Shown here: positions 7,705-14,947 of the stretch, piece by piece
Layout: the number at the start of each line of letters is the position of its first letter
Position numbering within the stretch: the first letter of the stretch is position 1
From: CAIVAT01 sp037139855
Lineage (GTDB): Bacteria; Bacteroidota; Bacteroidia; Bacteroidales; FEN-979
Reading direction: 5' to 3'
Assembly: GCA_037139855.1 (NCBI GenBank)
Contig: JBAXFM010000001.1
Span: 1-64,000 of the forward strand
Length of the DNA stretch: 64,000 nucleotides
The notes under the pieces: model-generated
What the model saw: the letters and a program-made list of their open reading frames with translations, nothing else
What the model was told of the DNA's origin: nothing
Database searches by the model: none
Translations under genes and position numbers: made by a program

Positions 7705-7786
7705 TAAGGAAATCCATTCTGTGGTTGACAACCTGGATGGTGAACAGGTAATGAATGTTATCTGGAAAGAAAAGGAGTCCCGTTAA
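7682..7786 (+). CDS. Small ORF (34 aa), possibly the 5' half of a frameshifted gene
   Basis: ATG 7682 to TAA 7784 overlaps the end of the previous gene by 23 nt. From 7774 to 7866 the -1 frame carries on with a protein-like sequence (PLKFTELPPDTPFTDDRTL) but has no ATG of its own, so the two parts read like one 61-residue protein split by a single-base change near the AAAGAAAAGG run. See findings. Confidence 0.4.
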   Translation: MKIRIPNDKEIHSVVDNLDGEQVMNVIWKEKESR

Positions 7787-7866
7787 AATTCACAGAGTTG
7801 CCTCCTGATACTCCATTTACGGATGATCGCACGCTCGTGGAACTTGTTTATCCTAATTCCTTATAA
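7787..7866 (+). pseudogene. Probable 3' half of the split small gene (frame starting 7774)
   Basis: An open frame from 7744 to the TAA at 7864-7866 has no ATG start, but its codons look coding. It would fuse to the 7682 ORF by a -1 shift near 7771. The break is identical in copy 2. Confidence 0.35.
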
Positions 7867-7874
7867 TTTTTCAA

Positions 7875-8039
7875 ATGGAAGAGAAACCAATTATATTCAG
7901 TACACCCATGGTCCGGGCAATCATGTTCGGACAGAAACACATGACCAGGCGATTAAGCGGATTAGAAAGAATAAACCGCCGGGCTGACGACTGGGTTGGT
8001 GACAGCCATATTTCGCATATAATCCTATTCAATCAATAA
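7875..8039 (+). CDS. Short protein resembling the N-terminus of a common phage protein family
   Basis: A 54-residue protein whose start (KPIIFSTPMVRAIMFGQKHM, then TRR) closely follows the pattern of a widespread phage and prophage family beginning KPILFSTPMVRAILxGRKTQTRR, whose members are usually 150-250 residues. Only the first part is present; the frame then ends with a natural-looking stop. It could be a truncated remnant or a deliberate short version. The recognition rests on the N-terminal motif from memory and needs a search. The function of the family is unclear to me. Confidence 0.5.
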   Translation: MEEKPIIFSTPMVRAIMFGQKHMTRRLSGLERINRRADDWVGDSHISHIILFNQ

Positions 8040-8051
8040 CGGTTCATTTGC

Positions 8052-8059
8052 TATCTTTG
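8052..8059 (+). promoter_or_regulatory. Bacteroidetes -7 box (TATCTTTG)
   Basis: An exact match to TAnnTTTG, 15 bp before ATG 8075. It lacks the TGTCCTTT element at the late-promoter distance, so it is probably read by unmodified host polymerase. Confidence 0.6.
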
Positions 8060-8074
8060 AACAAAAATACACTC

Positions 8075-8290
8075 ATGAGTAAGACAGTTGAATTATCCAA
8101 GGCTCAAATAAGCACGATATTGTCGTGCATCAATGAGCGTGAGGCTTTATATCTCAAGGAAATTGAGGTTAACAAGGATAAAAAGGAACAGGTACTGATG
8201 GTCAAAGGCTGGAAAAAGAAGCTGATCGTTATTGAGGAGCTCCAGCGCCTGTTCGGTTATTCACGTTTATCTGTTCCCGGCAGGAAATAG
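8075..8290 (+). CDS. Small Lys-rich protein of unknown function
   Basis: A 71-residue basic protein with its own promoter box (8052-8059), so I start it at ATG 8075 rather than at the upstream in-frame codon at 8048, which lies before the box. It is helical with many Lys residues (KDKKEQ, KGWKKKL). It is the last gene before the early terminator at 8362. Confidence 0.6.
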   Translation: MSKTVELSKAQISTILSCINEREALYLKEIEVNKDKKEQVLMVKGWKKKLIVIEELQRLFGYSRLSVPGRK

Positions 8291-8361
8291 CACCGCACCA
8301 TCTCCCCCAGGTTGATCGATCTCCCGCCGGTCGATGCTCAGGATCACTTCAGAAAGAACTA

Positions 8362-8385
8362 AGCCAGGCATTCGCCTGGCTTTTT
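8362..8385 (+). terminator. Intrinsic terminator ending the early operon
   Basis: AGCCAGGC and GCCTGGCT form an 8-bp perfect stem with a 4-nt ATTC loop, followed by a T run. It lies 72 bp after the last early gene. Confidence 0.9.
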
Positions 8386-8511
8386 AATTGGTGAAGTATG
8401 GAGCTGGGTGAGCGGCAGCGAATACAGCTCGGTACGAACTCCTTATTCATTTCTCTCCTCCGGGGTCTGTTTTCGCCCCGCCGCCCCCTTTCTTTCTGAA
8501 AAATTATAGTG

Positions 8512-8519
8512 CAAAGGTA
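8512..8519 (-). promoter_or_regulatory. Minus-strand -7 box (TACCTTTG, then CAC)
   Basis: The minus strand reads TACCTTTGCAC, an excellent Bacteroidetes -7 box. A leftward transcript would cover 8291-8505, where no minus-strand gene is visible, and could run into the early terminator stem, so a short non-coding or antisense RNA is possible. Confidence 0.5.
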
Positions 8520-8618
8520 CGGTATGAAAATCGCAAAGAGTTGAAGGCCTTATACATATATATATTATTTATTAATTTATCTTTTTGACAAGTATACTTA
8601 TAAGAATAATAGAAAATA

Positions 8619-8808
8619 TTCGTGCTTTCGTGCGCACTAAAATTTTTAAAATGTAACGATCTGATTTTGAGATTTTATGAGGGTGTTTTTTACTGCACGA
8701 AAATCGCACGAAAAGCACGAAAAGCACGAAAATCGGTACTACTTTTTTAAATGCATTGATACTCAAATGGTTGCAAAATGAAAGTACGAAAGCACGACTG
8801 CACGAAAA
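8619..8808. repeat. Iteron-like GCACGAAA repeat cluster, candidate replication origin
   Basis: GCACGAAAA starts at 8695, 8706, 8715, 8724 and 8800, with variants at 8784 (GTACGAAA) and 8792 (GCACGACT), and two inverted copies in TTCGTGCTTTCGTGC at 8619-8633. Spacing is 8-11 bp. An AT-rich tract lies directly to the left (8548-8600). This layout resembles iteron origins or a multi-site operator. No gene overlaps it. Confidence 0.6.
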
Positions 8809-8927
8809 TATTTGGACTTTTTACCAAGTATGCCTGTCACTTCGCACAAACTTTTTTTGCTATTGGAATTCTGAGATTACTATTGGATTTTTGCTTAATA
8901 ATTCTTATATGAAGGTACCATAAACAT

Positions 8928-8963
8928 TGACCTTTATAAAGACAACAGTCGAACTTAATTTTA
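8928..8963 (+). promoter_or_regulatory. Late promoter 1 (TGACCTTT-N20-TAATTTTA)
   Basis: TGACCTTT at 8928-8935, exactly 20 bp, then TAATTTTA at 8956-8963, followed by CTCC and ATG 8968. The box is the weakest match of the six (last base A), but spacing and the CTCC-ATG ending match the site at 20084. It implies a leaderless mRNA. Confidence 0.6.
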
Positions 8964-8967
8964 CTCC

Positions 8968-9486
8968 ATGGCATCAAACATCATCATCAGGGTCCGGTGT
9001 GAACCGTACCTGATCCGGTTTCTTGAAACGCTGTACGGGGGAAGCCCGATTTCGTTTCCGAAAAATTCAAATTTCAATGCCATCCTGGATGTGTTCCTTG
9101 ACAAACCGCCACTGGGTCATCACGACCCGGATCATGGTGAAAATACCCTGGCGATCCAGTTGCCATATTTCGAGCTGAAGGATATCCGATCGTACAATTA
9201 TCTCACCGAGACAAAGCAGCGGATCTTCATCAAGGAAATCTGGAAGTTTTTCAAAATAACCTACCGCCAGGATATCGCAAAATGTGTCGTGATGGGACTG
9301 GATCGCAAGGATGCAATCGAGCTTTTTATCGAAAAATACGATTTGCCGCTCGATTGTTGGGATAGTCTGGAAAAAGATTTTCAGAGATACCTGAAACTCA
9401 GGTCAAAGAAACGCTTATTTAAAAACAATATTAGTTCCGCAGTTAAAGACCATGATTGTCCGGCCGTTTCCATGTGTGGAAATTAG
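8968..9486 (+). CDS. Late protein of unknown function
   Basis: A 172-residue protein, first of the late region, beginning 4 bp after the promoter box. The N-terminal half (MASNIIIRVRCEPYLIRFLE) is alpha/beta-like; the C-terminal half is helical, includes KCVVMGLDRKDAIELFIEKY and ends in a basic stretch. It is placed before virion genes but has no recognised family. The leaderless arrangement supports ATG 8968 as the start. Confidence 0.65.
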   Translation: MASNIIIRVRCEPYLIRFLETLYGGSPISFPKNSNFNAILDVFLDKPPLGHHDPDHGENTLAIQLPYFELKDIRSYNYLTETKQRIFIKEIWKFFKITYRQDIAKCVVMGLDRKDAIELFIEKYDLPLDCWDSLEKDFQRYLKLRSKKRLFKNNISSAVKDHDCPAVSMCGN

Positions 9487-9522
9487 CGAACATGGCGAAC
9501 GCGTAGCATAAAAATACAAATT

Positions 9523-9978
9523 ATGACCATCCAGAAAAATTCAAATCTGATCCCTTCGGTATGCAAAATATCGGTTGTCCCGGTTAGTGAAGTCAGTTAC
9601 CTGGGAAATACCACGGATCGATTTCATAAGTCCATTGATTTTTCGGGTAGCATTGGTTGGACCGGGATATATTTCACCCCGGGAACCGCTGAATTCGTCG
9701 AGAAGCCAAAGGATACCGACGCGGGTGATCTGTTGGAACAATCCCTGAAATTCATCTTCCCTGGTGAAGATGATGCAAACGTTTCAGCGCTGGATGCGCT
9801 CGTTGGTCCTCCGGTTCTGGTGAAGATCGAATACACCACCGGGGCAGCAAAAATAATGGGCGACATGGTCAACGGCGCAAAGCTTTCACTGACTAACCAG
9901 GTTGCATCCAAGGGGGCAGGCTACCAGTTCGAATTCACCTGCTCGGCTACATACCGCGCCTGCTGGCTTGATGCGTAG
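9523..9978 (+). CDS. Probable virion structural protein
   Basis: A 151-residue, beta-rich and Gly-rich protein with few charges, typical of virion components, lying just before the capsid protease and capsid genes. Segments such as SIGWTGIYFTPGTAEFVEKP suggest a jelly-roll or tube-like fold. I cannot assign it to a specific tail or head role. It is likely co-transcribed with the gene at 8968. Confidence 0.55.
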   Translation: MTIQKNSNLIPSVCKISVVPVSEVSYLGNTTDRFHKSIDFSGSIGWTGIYFTPGTAEFVEKPKDTDAGDLLEQSLKFIFPGEDDANVSALDALVGPPVLVKIEYTTGAAKIMGDMVNGAKLSLTNQVASKGAGYQFEFTCSATYRACWLDA

Positions 9979-9988
9979 CCGCCTTTTC

Positions 9989-10024
9989 AGTCCTTTATAC
10001 CACCACTCACACCTTATAATATTG
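9989..10024 (+). promoter_or_regulatory. Late promoter 2 (AGTCCTTT-N20-TAATATTG)
   Basis: AGTCCTTT at 9989-9996, exactly 20 bp, then TAATATTG at 10017-10024, a 7/8 match to TAnnTTTG. It lies 23 bp upstream of the protease gene. Confidence 0.65.
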
Positions 10025-10046
10025 TGAACTCATTTAAGAGTTTACA

Positions 10047-10931
10047 ATGTTAAACCGCATTTTCTCCATTTTGGGCGCGCAATGGCTGATCCACGAGGAT
10101 ACAGCCGTTTCTTATTTGCCTGTGCTGATTGCCTTCATCAAGGGACAGGAAATTCTGCTCAAGCCTGGTGAAGAGAAAAAGCCTTATGTGGTTGCATGGT
10201 CCGCCACCGATGATCAGATCAACACGGTTGGAAGATGGCAACTCGATGATGAAATGCTTCCGGAAAATTCTGTGGCAGTGATCCCCATCGAAGACGTGAT
10301 CTGCACCTGGGACAGCATGAGGCTGGTCCAACTGCTGCAGGAGGTAAAGGCAAACGACAAAATCAATTCCGTTTTGTTCATCGTCAACTCTCCCGGTGGG
10401 ATGGTGACGGGCATCGACCTGCTGACAAATGCCATCAAGGATCTTGGAAAACCATCCGTTGCCCTGGTGATCGGCATGGCTGCATCAGGAGCAATGTGGG
10501 CGATATCCGGATGCAGCTACCGGATTGCAAGTTCTCCAATGGATATGATCGGGTCCATCGGGACCAAAACTTCCATCCAGGATTTTGCTGGCCTGTTGGA
10601 AAAGATTGGAATCAGCATTAAAGATATCTATGCCACACTGTCAACCCGCAAGGATGAACAGTACCGGGCATTCAAGGAATCCGGTGATCTCGCTCCCATC
10701 ATAGAAATGCTGGATTTCGTCAACGAGGTTTTTCATAAAACGATCCAGGATAACCTGGGCATCGATGCCGGATCTGAAGTATTCACCGGTGCCATTTATT
10801 TTTCCGCAAAATCCCAGGAGTTGGGGTTGATCAATGAGATCAATTCCATGGACTATGCGCTTGCCAAAGCCTATCAGTTAGGACTCAAAAATAAAATTCT
10901 CAATCAATCAAAATCACTAAAACTCTATTAA
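10047..10931 (+). CDS. S49 (SppA/ClpP-like) serine peptidase, capsid maturation protease
   Basis: A 294-residue phage protease placed directly before the capsid gene, the usual position for the enzyme that removes the scaffold during head maturation. The S49 fold is shown by FIVNSPGGMVTG (about 112-122), the nucleophile loop GMAASGAMWAISG with Ser147, and PMDMIGSIGTKTS (about 164-176). Lys202 in LSTRKDEQYR fits the general base of the Ser-Lys dyad in SppA-type enzymes. The length is close to other phage S49 proteases. The next gene starts 3 nt after the stop. The protease and scaffold in the following gene probably act together in prohead assembly. Confidence 0.88.
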   Translation: MLNRIFSILGAQWLIHEDTAVSYLPVLIAFIKGQEILLKPGEEKKPYVVAWSATDDQINTVGRWQLDDEMLPENSVAVIPIEDVICTWDSMRLVQLLQEVKANDKINSVLFIVNSPGGMVTGIDLLTNAIKDLGKPSVALVIGMAASGAMWAISGCSYRIASSPMDMIGSIGTKTSIQDFAGLLEKIGISIKDIYATLSTRKDEQYRAFKESGDLAPIIEMLDFVNEVFHKTIQDNLGIDAGSEVFTGAIYFSAKSQELGLINEINSMDYALAKAYQLGLKNKILNQSKSLKLY

Positions 10932-10934
10932 ACA

Positions 10935-13097
10935 ATGAAACAATTTTTTGCGACCATCCTGGCATTCCTCAGTATCCAGGCATTTGCCAAGGATAAGGAT
11001 GGTAAGAGCATTTTGACCGAGGAACAACAAACAAAGCTGAATGCTGAGTTTGGTGACGAGTTCACCAGCCAGTTTGTTCAGGCTCTCTCAAAGGATCCGG
11101 AGGGTAATTCCACGGACAACGCTACCATCGGCGCCATGGTCACTGCGATGACATCAAAGTTACAGGCCGCTGCCGCTGAAAATAACACATTGCTTGCAGC
11201 AAAGAAAAAGTCTGACAGCGACCTGCTCGCTGAAAAGGCTGAAAAGGACAGGCTCGCCGGCATTGTAACCGAAAAGGATGGCATCATTGCCACACTCAAA
11301 AAAACTCCGGAAGACGACCCGGAAGCAAACCGTAAGGATATGAAGACAGATCCCAAAAACTGGAAACCGACAGGTCAGGATACTCACCTTTTCGGTAAAA
11401 CCGATTCATTCTTTGCCCTTGACGCAGGTCACGGATACAACAAACGTGCTTATGCAGCACTTTGTGCCATGCATGGTATCGAAATGGGCGCACCGCGCGC
11501 TGCTTCATCGCTTGATTATGCATCGCTGAAAAGTGACCTGGGCGAATATTACCGCGTGAGGATGCAGGATCGCATCCAGAGTTTCCTGCAGGAAATGCCC
11601 GACCTGGAGAAAGTATTCCCGACGGAATCAGGGTACCAGGATCAGGCCGTGCTCGTGAATCTCTTCCTCACCGATGATTTCTCACAGGCCGACAGCACTG
11701 CCCTGGGCAGCAGCTTTGACAACATGGTTAAAGGCGGCTACAAGTTCGAGCCGGAAATCCTCACCATGTACGATGTGATGTTCGTTCATAAATTCTCTCA
11801 GCTGAAGGAACTGGAAAAGACCTGGATCGGTTTCCTGAACCGTGAAGGATCATCGACCATGAAATGGTCATTCATCCAGTACATTCTGGTGGAAACCGCC
11901 AAGAAACTGAAGAACGAAAAGACCAACCGGTCGATCCGCGGGGTTCGCAAAAACCCGACGCAAAATGTTGCCGGCACTTCACTGCAGGCCAGCAATGGTT
12001 TGTTGAAGTTCATCAAGAACCAGATTGCAGCTTTCAAGGTAAAACCCTTTGCCCTGGGCGAATGGACACCTTCCACCATTGCGGCATACGTGAAGAATGC
12101 CACGAAGTTGATTCCTGAAGTGTTGCGTGACTCCGGCCGGATCGTACTCTACATGAGTACCGACGCTTTGAGCGATTACCACACCAACCTGGAGACCCTT
12201 TACGGTTTGAACCAGGATTACAAGGCCGATATCATGTACGTGAAGGAATATCCTTCGGTAAAGATCATCCCGGTGATCGGGATGGCTCCGAGCAAACGCA
12301 TGATCTGGACCCTCGAGGGCAACATCAAGCAGTTCGAAGATCAGCCTGGTGAGATGCTCAACTTCAACATCGAGCAGCAGGACTGGACTTTGAAAGTCTG
12401 GAGCAACTGGCGCGAATCCGTATGGGCATACCTGGTTGGAAAGAAGTACGCTTCTGCCGCCGAGATGCCATCAGATTACAGCACTCAGCTGATCTTCTGC
12501 AACGATGTGGATGAGGCTGCCGATTACTTCATCAGCGCAGATGCCAACGACACCACCCCATCGGTGTTGAATCACACCTCCCTGGTGACTGTTGCCAATT
12601 CACAGGCTACTGCCATCACCACATTCGACGACTGTGCCGTTGGCCAGGAAGTCAGGATCAAGTGCGGCAACGCCACCAACGCTTCCACCATCGCAGCTTC
12701 CGGGAACTTCTCCCTGATCACTGCAGCCTGGACTCCTTCGGTAGGGGATATCCTTTATCTGAAGAAAAGAAGTGACGGCAAGTTCATTGAACTCAAGAGG
12801 GATGTTGTCAGCAGCACTGCCACGGCAATTGCAGCGGATGATGTAACGCCTGATGTGACCGGCAATGACAAGTTCATCACGGTTGCCAATTCACAGGCCA
12901 CGGCCATCACAACCTTCGACAATGCTGTTACGGATAAGGTATACACCATCTACGGCGGCAGTGCTACGAATGCTTCAACGATTGCAAACGCCGGGAACTT
13001 CGTTCTCACCGCTGCAATGACTCTCACCGCAGGTACCTGGATCAGACTCCAGAAAGCAGCGAACGCTAAGTTCTACGAAATCGACCGCAGCGCATAG
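10935..13097 (+). CDS. Major capsid protein with N-terminal scaffold and C-terminal repeat domains
   Basis: A 720-residue protein. Residues 1-18 (MKQFFATILAFLSIQAFA) look like a signal peptide, which is unexpected for a capsid protein. Residues about 20-135 are Lys/Glu/Ala-rich, with a coiled coil typical of an internal scaffold (delta domain) that the S49 protease just upstream would remove. Residues about 150-540 would be the capsid shell domain. The C-terminus carries two related beta domains, about 551-632 and 649-720, each beginning TVANSQATAITTFD and containing NATNAST or SATNAST; the same kind of domain ends the next protein. The capsid assignment rests on position after the protease, size and scaffold-like N-terminus, not on a motif. 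Confidence 0.75.
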   Translation: MKQFFATILAFLSIQAFAKDKDGKSILTEEQQTKLNAEFGDEFTSQFVQALSKDPEGNSTDNATIGAMVTAMTSKLQAAAAENNTLLAAKKKSDSDLLAEKAEKDRLAGIVTEKDGIIATLKKTPEDDPEANRKDMKTDPKNWKPTGQDTHLFGKTDSFFALDAGHGYNKRAYAALCAMHGIEMGAPRAASSLDYASLKSDLGEYYRVRMQDRIQSFLQEMPDLEKVFPTESGYQDQAVLVNLFLTDDFSQADSTALGSSFDNMVKGGYKFEPEILTMYDVMFVHKFSQLKELEKTWIGFLNREGSSTMKWSFIQYILVETAKKLKNEKTNRSIRGVRKNPTQNVAGTSLQASNGLLKFIKNQIAAFKVKPFALGEWTPSTIAAYVKNATKLIPEVLRDSGRIVLYMSTDALSDYHTNLETLYGLNQDYKADIMYVKEYPSVKIIPVIGMAPSKRMIWTLEGNIKQFEDQPGEMLNFNIEQQDWTLKVWSNWRESVWAYLVGKKYASAAEMPSDYSTQLIFCNDVDEAADYFISADANDTTPSVLNHTSLVTVANSQATAITTFDDCAVGQEVRIKCGNATNASTIAASGNFSLITAAWTPSVGDILYLKKRSDGKFIELKRDVVSSTATAIAADDVTPDVTGNDKFITVANSQATAITTFDNAVTDKVYTIYGGSATNASTIANAGNFVLTAAMTLTAGTWIRLQKAANAKFYEIDRSA

Positions 13098-13104
13098 TCC
13101 GACC

Positions 13105-13127
13105 GGGAGGGGACATAATCCCCTCCC
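13105..13127. other. Hairpin between capsid and tail genes
   Basis: GGGAGGGG and CCCCTCCC form a perfect 8-bp stem with a 7-nt loop, 7 bp after the capsid stop. There is no T run, so it is probably an mRNA processing or stability element rather than a terminator. Confidence 0.5.
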
Positions 13128-13168
13128 ATCGGCCTATAGCCAGTCTTAACCTATAATACTTTATCGAT

Positions 13169-13978
13169 ATGTACGTAAAAGTTGACGTCAGCAAGCCCGG
13201 TGATAACAAGGGAGTTGGCGGGGATAAAAAAGCGACCGTCACAATCTTTGATTGGGATGATGTTGCCAGCATGCCGGCAAGGAATGCCAGCGGAATTGTC
13301 ATTACCGGAAACATCACGTTGAATGCGGGCGCATACATGAGCAAATTGTATGCAACCCAGAGTACCATCAAAGCCGGTGCCGACAGCGAAGGCGATCCTG
13401 ATGCAAAAGGCATCATGCAGAGTGTTGAATTCGAACACCCGGGAGATTCTCAGGCTATCAGGGAATTTCGCGCTAACTGGATGAACAAAAACATCGGGAT
13501 CATCATCGAGCGTTGTTCATCTGTGCAGAAAAACCAATACGGAACGCCGTGTTCACCGCTTCAGATGGTTTTCAAAGCTGAAGACGACAAGGACAAGAAC
13601 AAAACAACGTTCACGTTCAAGTCGATCAACAAAGGTCCGGATGTTGCCGATTACCAGGGAACGATGACCTACAGCACAGTGCTTGCAACCATTGCCGCAG
13701 ACGCTGCTACCGTTAACCTGGTAACAGGTTCCGGCAGGTATGCGCTGACTTCGGGTGTTGCTGCAGCTGCAACCATCACGACCTGCAGCAATGCAGTTGA
13801 CGGAATGAGTTTCACCCTGGTTGGATCCGGAGGAGCATTTCCTTCTGAAATCACCGGTGATGACTTTGTACTGTCATCCGGAACGGCATGGACCGCCATT
13901 GCAGGCGCTGAGATCACCTTCAAAGCGTTCAAAAGCGGTGCAAGTGCATGGAAGTTCTTCGAATTGAGCCGCAAATAG
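13169..13978 (+). CDS. Putative major tail (tube) protein with C-terminal decoration domain
   Basis: A 269-residue protein following the capsid gene. The first 170 residues are beta-rich and hydrophilic, as in siphovirus tail-tube proteins. The last 100 residues form a Gly/Ala/Thr-rich domain (ATITTCSNAVDGMSFTLV, ending WKFFELSRK) similar to the two C-terminal domains of the capsid protein. Appended Ig-like or other beta domains are common on both capsid and tail-tube proteins. A head decoration or minor capsid role is the alternative. A terminator follows at 14025. Confidence 0.55.
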   Translation: MYVKVDVSKPGDNKGVGGDKKATVTIFDWDDVASMPARNASGIVITGNITLNAGAYMSKLYATQSTIKAGADSEGDPDAKGIMQSVEFEHPGDSQAIREFRANWMNKNIGIIIERCSSVQKNQYGTPCSPLQMVFKAEDDKDKNKTTFTFKSINKGPDVADYQGTMTYSTVLATIAADAATVNLVTGSGRYALTSGVAAAATITTCSNAVDGMSFTLVGSGGAFPSEITGDDFVLSSGTAWTAIAGAEITFKAFKSGASAWKFFELSRK

Positions 13979-14024
13979 CGGATAGTTTACGAGGTTAATT
14001 CCTCCCATAATCAAGTGTGTGTTA

Positions 14025-14056
14025 CCCGTCGCATGTCATGGTGCGGCGGGTTTTTT
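14025..14056 (+). terminator. Intrinsic terminator after the capsid/tail-tube block
   Basis: CCCGTCGCA pairs with TGCGGCGGG (9 bp, one T-G pair), loop TGTCATGG, then six T. Confidence 0.9.
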
Positions 14057-14058
14057 AA

Positions 14059-14094
14059 TGTCCTTTTCAGATTATATCAATGATTTTAAGTTTG
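14059..14094 (+). promoter_or_regulatory. Late promoter 3 (TGTCCTTT-N20-TAAGTTTG)
   Basis: TGTCCTTT at 14059-14066, exactly 20 bp, then TAAGTTTG at 14087-14094. It begins 3 bp after the T run of the terminator, so it restarts transcription for the packaging genes. Confidence 0.75.
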
Positions 14095-14117
14095 TTTCGA
14101 TTCAAAAACATTCAGTT

Positions 14118-14465
14118 ATGAAAACCGAAATTGAAAATTATTTTAAAAAGGACCGCAGTCACGCCGGCGGCGTTCAGCTGATCATGAAACATTCCAACCG
14201 CCTTGCTCTGAAGAAACAGTGCAACATGCAACCTGAAAGTGAGTATATGACCGGTGTGATCCATGAAGAGCTGCGCGAGCTCGCCGGGATGACCCAGGAG
14301 GCGCTCAGGGATCTGTTTTCGGCAAAAGTGGCCAAAGATATTCCCCAGGTGAAAGATGTTGTTATACCCCCTGTGAAGGCACAATCGGCAAACCCACCGG
14401 TGGCCACAAAAACCGCCAAAACCGTAAGTGGGCCCGCCTCAAAAAAAGCGAGCCGCAAAAAATAG
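14118..14465 (+). CDS. Late protein, upstream partner of a probable -1 frameshift
   Basis: A 115-residue protein. The frame is open to 14019, but that part contains the terminator and promoter, so ATG 14118 is the start. Residues 1-80 are a helical domain (YFKKDRSHAGGVQLIMKHSN); residues 85-115 form a Pro/Ala/Lys tail ending in KKASRKK. Near its end the in-frame heptamer A-AAA-AAA (14441-14447) could move ribosomes into the -1 frame of the next gene, giving a 276-residue fusion; otherwise translation stops at 14463. Frameshifted pairs are familiar in siphovirus tail-assembly chaperones, but this pair is not next to the tape measure, so its role is open. Confidence 0.65.
   Translation: MKTEIENYFKKDRSHAGGVQLIMKHSNRLALKKQCNMQPESEYMTGVIHEELRELAGMTQEALRDLFSAKVAKDIPQVKDVVIPPVKAQSANPPVATKTAKTVSGPASKKASRKK
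14441..14447 (+). other. Candidate -1 ribosomal frameshift site (A-AAA-AAA)
   Basis: Zero-frame codons are TCA AAA AAA GCG, so the heptamer at 14441-14447 has the ideal X-XXY-YYZ phase. After a -1 slip the reading continues without a stop to 14947. A second A6 run sits just before the zero-frame stop (CGC AAA AAA TAG). Confidence 0.6.
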
Positions 14466-14512
14466 CATTAAACTCAGTACCGGCCTTCCGTATCCGGGAA
14501 GAATTCCCCTTT

Positions 14513-14947
14513 TTGCGGCAAAATGATTGCCCCCCTGAGTTGAAGATCCTCGTGGCAGACATGCTAACGGCTTATGACAATTATAAGCTCGGGCATGCCT
14601 GCCTGTTTACTGCGCGTACACACGAAGAGATTCACCGGGCGGCCAGTGACACGGTTGAAAATTACCTGGAGAACCGGCGCATCTGGAAGGAACTCAATCA
14701 CTATAAGGAAAAAGGTACCATCCTGGGTGAACATAGGATTTTCACCTGGTTAAAAAGAGTGGATGATATCCGGGGAATGAAGATCGGTGACCTGGTAAAC
14801 CTGAAGATTCGCCTGGATAATAATCTGGTGCGTAACCGGGCCGCCTTGCGCCGGCAACCTGATCACCCGCAGACCCTGATCCGCAAGGAGCGCATCAGGG
14901 AGATGGAAAAAGAACAGGCAGAAGTTAACCGTTTACTAAACTTATAA
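14513..14947 (+). CDS. Late protein lacking an ATG start, downstream partner of the frameshift
   Basis: From the TTG at 14513 this encodes 144 residues of charged helical protein (LKILVADMLTAYDNYKLGHA and so on). No ATG occurs before residue 17. The frame is open and looks coding further upstream (PAFRIREEFPFL before the TTG) and joins the previous gene's A-rich run in the -1 frame. The likely product is therefore a fusion with the 14118 gene made by frameshifting; start at TTG 14513 is the alternative. Unknown family. The next gene follows with no gap. Confidence 0.6.
   Translation: MRQNDCPPELKILVADMLTAYDNYKLGHACLFTARTHEEIHRAASDTVENYLENRRIWKELNHYKEKGTILGEHRIFTWLKRVDDIRGMKIGDLVNLKIRLDNNLVRNRAALRRQPDHPQTLIRKERIREMEKEQAEVNRLLNL

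Larger units (their letters stand above)
8291..8967. other. 677-bp intergenic control region between early and late genes
   Basis: No credible gene lies here. In order it holds an intrinsic terminator (8362-8385), a GC-rich stretch with a GGGG/CCCC hairpin (about 8462-8480), a minus-strand -7 box (8512-8519), an AT-rich stretch (8548-8600), a GCACGAAA repeat cluster (8619-8808) and a late promoter (8928-8963). Confidence 0.8.

Noticed and set aside
8691..8810. CRISPR array at the GCACGAAA repeats
   Set aside because: Repeats are only 8-9 bp with 0-3 bp between most of them; there are no spacers of constant length and no cas genes.
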